Shown piece after piece: positions 21,482-24,401 of a stretch of 24,401 bases of DNA (its first letter is position 1; every line of letters starts with the position of its first letter). The DNA is from DATHGT01 sp035317605 (GTDB taxonomy: Bacteria; Methylomirabilota; Methylomirabilia; Rokubacteriales; CSP1-6). Position numbers and translations under genes: made by a program. The notes under the pieces were generated by a model. The model saw nothing but the letters and a program-made list of their open reading frames with translations. It had not been told where the DNA came from and made no database searches. The stretch covers positions 1-24,401 of the forward strand of contig DATHGT010000389.1 of NCBI GenBank assembly GCA_035317605.1, given 5' to 3'.

Positions 21482-22936
21482 ATGGCCTACGTGAAGGACT
21501 CGAAGTCGGCGGCGGTGCGCAGGCAGCTCGACCATCCGGTCATCGACGGCGACGGGCACTGGCTGGAGCCCCTGCCGATCTTCCTCGACTATCTCGAGCA
21601 GGTCGGGGGGCCGAGCCTCGTCGATCACTTCAAGGCCAAGGACGTCGAGCGCGGCTGGTACGGGATGACGCCCGAGGAGCGCTTGGACAAGCGGACGCAC
21701 CGCCCGACGTGGTGGGGCGAGCCGGCCAACGCCCTCGACCGCGCCACCGCCATGGTGCCCAAGCTCTTCTACGAGCGGCTCGACGACTTCGGGGTGGACT
21801 TCTGCCTGCTCTACACCTCGCTCGGCCTCTTTCACATCAACAACGCCGACGAGCAGATCCGCCGAGGCGTCTCGCGCGCGGTGAACCTGATGAACGCCGA
21901 GATGTTCGCCCCGTATCGGGATCGCATCGCGCCGGCGGCGGTGGTGCCGGTCTACACGCCCGAGGAAGCGATCGAGGAAGCGACCTTCGCGGTCAAGGAG
22001 CTCGGCTTCAAGGTCATCATGATCTCGAACCACGTCAAGCGTCCGGTCCTCGCGCTGGCCCGCGAGGCGAAGGACCCGTCGACGGTCCGCACGTTCATCG
22101 ACTCGCTCGCCTACGAGAGCCCGTACGACTACGACAAGTTCTGGAGGACGTGCGTGGATCTGAAGGTCGCGGTCACCGCGCACTCCGGCAGCATGAGCTG
22201 GCACGGACGCGAGTCGGTCAACAACTTCACGTTCAACCACCTCGGCCACTTCGCGGCGGCCAGCCACGCCTTCGCGCGGGCGCTCATCATCGGCGGCGTG
22301 GTCAAGCGCTTCCCGATGCTCCGCTTCGGCATGCTGGAGGGGGGTGTCGGCTGGGCGTGCAACCTCTTCACGGATCTGGTCGCCCACTGGGAAAAGCGCA
22401 GCCGCGGTCCGATGGAGCGTCACCTGCGCCCGACCAACCTCGACCGCCAGCTGTTGAAGGATCTCTTCGCGCGCTACGGCGGTCCCGTCTTCGAGGAGAA
22501 GATGGACGAGCTGCTCTCGTGCACCAGCATCGTGCCGCCGTTCAAGACCAACGACGAGCTGACCGACCGCGAGTACGCGCTCGGCCAGATCGACGACTTC
22601 GAGGCTGCCGGCGTGACCTCCGCCGAGGCTCTGAAGCGCCAGTTCGCCGATCACTTCTACTTCGGTGCCGAGGCCGACGATCCGATGACCGCGTGGGCGT
22701 TCCGCGAGCCCCACAAGCTCCGCCCGCTCTTCAGCTCTGACGTGAGCCACTTCGACGTCACCGACATGTCGGAAGTCCTCGAGGAGGCCTGGGAGCTGGT
22801 CGAGCACGGCATGATCACCGAGACCGACTTCCGCCAGTTCACCTTCGAGAACGCCGCGCGCCTGCACACCGCGATGAACCCCGACTTCTTCAAGGGCACG
22901 GTGGTCGAAGGCGCAGTGGCCAAGCTCCAGCGCTAG
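21482..22936 (+). CDS. ACMSD-type amidohydrolase family protein
   Basis: This 484-residue metal-dependent TIM-barrel protein of the amidohydrolase-2 group contains ACMSD, gamma-resorcylate and other decarboxylases as well as hydrolases. The first-strand metal motif is VIDGDGHWLEP with Asp22, Asp24 and His26; further ligand candidates are His234 (VTAHSGSMSWHG) and the histidines in FNHLGHFAAASHAF, and the late DVSHFDVTDM segment supplies an acid. The C-terminus (FTFENAARLHTAMNPDFFKG) is typical of the family. The start has AGAGGAGGCAGGCC just upstream; an in-frame ATG at 21398 would cross the promoter. It is followed by an SDR gene after 126 bp, suggesting decarboxylation or hydrolysis plus oxidation of one substrate class. 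Confidence 0.88.
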   Translation: MAYVKDSKSAAVRRQLDHPVIDGDGHWLEPLPIFLDYLEQVGGPSLVDHFKAKDVERGWYGMTPEERLDKRTHRPTWWGEPANALDRATAMVPKLFYERLDDFGVDFCLLYTSLGLFHINNADEQIRRGVSRAVNLMNAEMFAPYRDRIAPAAVVPVYTPEEAIEEATFAVKELGFKVIMISNHVKRPVLALAREAKDPSTVRTFIDSLAYESPYDYDKFWRTCVDLKVAVTAHSGSMSWHGRESVNNFTFNHLGHFAAASHAFARALIIGGVVKRFPMLRFGMLEGGVGWACNLFTDLVAHWEKRSRGPMERHLRPTNLDRQLLKDLFARYGGPVFEEKMDELLSCTSIVPPFKTNDELTDREYALGQIDDFEAAGVTSAEALKRQFADHFYFGAEADDPMTAWAFREPHKLRPLFSSDVSHFDVTDMSEVLEEAWELVEHGMITETDFRQFTFENAARLHTAMNPDFFKGTVVEGAVAKLQR

Positions 22937-22995
22937 AAGATTCATCGCCCCGCGCGGCCCGCGCCGATGGGCAGCGCGTCGATGGCCCCTGCGCG

Positions 22996-23047
22996 TCGGG
23001 GGGGTATGGGGGGAGCCGTAGGGGCCCCCCATCTCAGAAAATCTCAG
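22996..23047. repeat. GC-run hairpin module copy 3 and short direct repeat before the SDR gene
   Basis: GGGGGG (23008-23013) pairs with CCCCCC (23025-23030), with CC/GG inside; on the minus strand this reads ATGGGGGGCCCC, a loop, CTCCCCCCATACCCCCCC, matching the modules at 9892 and 16292. ATCTCAG then occurs twice (23031-23037 and 23041-23047), 15 nt before the SDR start codon. The module may end the amidohydrolase transcript or attenuate entry into the SDR gene. Confidence 0.5.
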
Positions 23048-23062
23048 TAACGAGGAGACACC

Positions 23063-23887
23063 ATGGGACAGCTCGACGGCAAAGTAGCGATCGTCACGGG
23101 GTCGGGGCGCGGGATCGGTCAGCAGGTGGCGTTGCGGCTGGCCCGCGACGGCGCCGCGGTGGTGGTGAACGATCTCGACGAGGCGCCGGCGAAGGAAACC
23201 ATCGCGCTCGTCGAGAAGCTCGGCGGACGCGCGGTCGCCTGTAACGGCGACGTCACCGCCAAGGACTTCGGCGAGCGCATCGTGGACACGGCGGTGAAGC
23301 AGCTGGGCGGGCTCCACATCGTCGTCAACAACGCCGGCTACACGTGGGACAACGTCATCCAGAAGATGACCGACGAGCAGTGGTACGCGATCCTCGATGT
23401 CCACGTGACCGCGCCGTTTCGCATCCTGCGCGCCTTCGCGCCCTACCTGCGCGAGCAGTTCGAAGCGGAGTCCAAGCGCGGCGAGCGCGTCGTGCGCAAG
23501 GTCGTGCAGATCTCGTCGACCTCCGGTGTGCGCGGCAACGCGGGGCAGGTCAACTACTCGTCGGCCAAAGCCGCCGTGACCGGCATGACCCGCACCCTGG
23601 CCAAGGAGTGGGGCCGCTACGCGGTCACCGTGAACTGCGTGGCGTTCGGCTACGTCCAGACCCGGCTGACCAAACCGCTGGCCGAGGGCGAGGGCGGCAC
23701 GATCGAGGTCGCGGGACGCACGGTGAAGGTCGGCGTGCAGGCGGCCCGCATCGCCGGCATGAACCAGATGATCCCCCTCGGGCGCGGCGGGTTCCCGGAA
23801 GAGGCGGCGGGCGCGATCTATCTGTTCTGCAGTCCGGACAGCGACTTCGTCAGCGGCCAGACGCTGGTCGTCACCGGCGGCGCCTAG
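23063..23887 (+). CDS. short-chain dehydrogenase/reductase (FabG/hydroxyacyl-CoA dehydrogenase-like)
   Basis: This is a 274-residue cytoplasmic classical SDR. The cofactor motif is TGSGRGIG (12-19) with NDLDE after the second strand, the Asp suggesting NAD. NNAG is at 89-92 and the catalytic residues are Ser152, Tyr165 and Lys169 (VNYSSAKA). The position usually held by catalytic Asn is His114 (LDVHVTAPF), as in the DVH-type branch that includes peroxisomal multifunctional 3-hydroxyacyl-CoA dehydrogenases. An insert near 205-230 (EGEGGTIEVAGRTVKVG) lengthens the substrate loop. Ribosome binding site GAGGAGA lies about 5 nt upstream. It converges on the nitroreductase gene 34 bp away. Confidence 0.92.
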   Translation: MGQLDGKVAIVTGSGRGIGQQVALRLARDGAAVVVNDLDEAPAKETIALVEKLGGRAVACNGDVTAKDFGERIVDTAVKQLGGLHIVVNNAGYTWDNVIQKMTDEQWYAILDVHVTAPFRILRAFAPYLREQFEAESKRGERVVRKVVQISSTSGVRGNAGQVNYSSAKAAVTGMTRTLAKEWGRYAVTVNCVAFGYVQTRLTKPLAEGEGGTIEVAGRTVKVGVQAARIAGMNQMIPLGRGGFPEEAAGAIYLFCSPDSDFVSGQTLVVTGGA

Positions 23888-23921
23888 CGCGCCGTCGGGC
23901 CACCACACCAGCGCGTCCGTC

Positions 23922-24401
23922 TCACTCGAAGGGGTGGCCGAAGCGATCGAGATGCGCGACCTGACGTAGCGACTTGCGCTGCTTCTTGCCCTTGCCCACG
24001 GGGCGCGCGGGATAGCCGAACGGAAGGATCGCCAGCACGTCGACGTTGTTCGGGATCTCCAGCAACGGCTTGACGGTGTCGAGTCCGCCGAAGCCCACCC
24101 AGTTCGACCCCACGCCGCCGGCCCACGCGGTGAGCAGCATGGACTGGATCGCCCGGCTCGCGTCGGAGACGGCAAAACGAGACTTCTCGGTGGCCACGAC
24201 GATGGCCAGCGAGGCCTGGGCGGTGTAACCGCCGCTCGAGGCCAGGGCACCGAGCTTGCGCAGGGTCTCGCGGTCGCGGACGACGATGAAGTGCCAGGGC
24301 TGCCCGTTCATGCCGCTGCCGGTGAGGCGCCCGGCCTCGACGATGCGGCGGACCACGGCGTCGGGCACCGGCGTGTCCTGGTAGCTCCGTACGGCGAGCA
24401 G
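23922..24401 (-). CDS. nitroreductase family protein, N-terminus cut off by the window edge
   Basis: The minus-strand frame is open to the last base, giving 159 visible residues. It starts inside LLAVRSYQDTPVPDAVVRRI, where RSY contacts the FMN phosphate, and continues with SGMNGQPWHFIVVRD, SLAIVVATEKSRF, AIQSMLLTAWAGGVGSNWVG and LAILPFGYPARPVGKGKKQR. These are the signatures of the FMN-dependent nitroreductase/NAD(P)H oxidoreductase family; only about 5-10 residues are probably missing. The GTG at 24368 is not the real start because the family motif RSYQDTPV lies upstream of it in frame. The substrate is unknown; family members reduce nitro groups, quinones or enones. Confidence 0.88.
   Translation of the reverse strand: MLAVRSYQDTPVPDAVVRRIVEAGRLTGSGMNGQPWHFIVVRDRETLRKLGALASSGGYTAQASLAIVVATEKSRFAVSDASRAIQSMLLTAWAGGVGSNWVGFGGLDTVKPLLEIPNNVDVLAILPFGYPARPVGKGKKQRKSLRQVAHLDRFGHPFE

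Noticed and set aside
21374..24250. Long minus-strand open frame opposite the amidohydrolase and SDR genes
   Set aside because: Same shadow effect; it spans two convincing plus-strand genes and their intergenic region.
1..24401. Known defence system, prophage, transposon or tRNA
   Set aside because: No transposase, integrase, nuclease, phage or cloverleaf tRNA sequence was recognised on either strand.

Overview
The window is very GC-rich soil/sediment-type bacterial DNA with long antisense open frames, AGGAGG-type ribosome binding sites and a catabolic gene set: a CaiB-type CoA-transferase, MmgE/PrpD, SMP-30, class II aldolase, amidohydrolase, SDR and zinc dehydrogenases. Together with the CsgG-like protein and the recurrent GC-rich intergenic hairpins, this resembles uncultured Rokubacteria/Methylomirabilota (NC10-like) genomes. 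That placement is inference from memory of the families and composition, not a computed result.

Layout. 1-1086 (minus): a truncated VOC-fold gene preceded, 2 nt away, by a class II aldolase. 1260-1781 (plus): a peroxiredoxin-like gene with an in-frame TGA exactly where the family has its catalytic cysteine. The TGA is followed at the correct distance by a bacterial SECIS hairpin with an AGGUCA loop, so this is a probable selenoprotein and the strongest finding. 1782-2179: non-coding, holding a heptamer array, a 26-bp perfect inverted repeat and tandem terminator-like hairpins. 2180-3367 (minus): a class III CoA-transferase. 3464-6040 (minus): a secreted TIM-barrel glycosidase-like protein with four Ig-like domains. 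6313-9216 (minus): a tightly packed MmgE/PrpD, enoyl reductase-like dehydrogenase and carboxymuconolactone decarboxylase-like operon. 9241-9821 (minus): a frameshifted CsgG/SH3-like lipoprotein-type gene. 10030-10974 (plus): SMP-30/gluconolactonase behind a perfect TATAAT box and a 22-bp palindrome. 10984-13344 (minus): a paralogue of the 3464-6040 protein whose Ig-like tail is replaced by six FG-GAP/VCBS-like repeats. 13408-16269 (minus): a MASE2-GAF-GAF-GAF hybrid histidine kinase-type sensor without a receiver. 16382-18046 (minus): a ThDP-dependent acetolactate-synthase-like enzyme. 18395-19513 (plus): a zinc alcohol/polyol dehydrogenase. 19577-21377 (minus): a galactose-binding-like protein, a PuuE-type polysaccharide deacetylase-fold enzyme and a YdhR-like protein. 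21482-23887 (plus): an ACMSD-type amidohydrolase and an SDR. 23922-24401 (minus): a nitroreductase cut by the window edge.

How the genes fit together. Most enzymes are typical of scavenging carboxylic acids, CoA thioesters, sugars and lactones, arranged as short independent operons with no single pathway visible. The two secreted paralogues share a catalytic-type domain and an AT-rich 5' element, and the sensor kinase lies directly upstream of one of them, which may hint at regulated surface polysaccharide metabolism. No tRNA, rRNA, CRISPR, transposase or integrase was seen.
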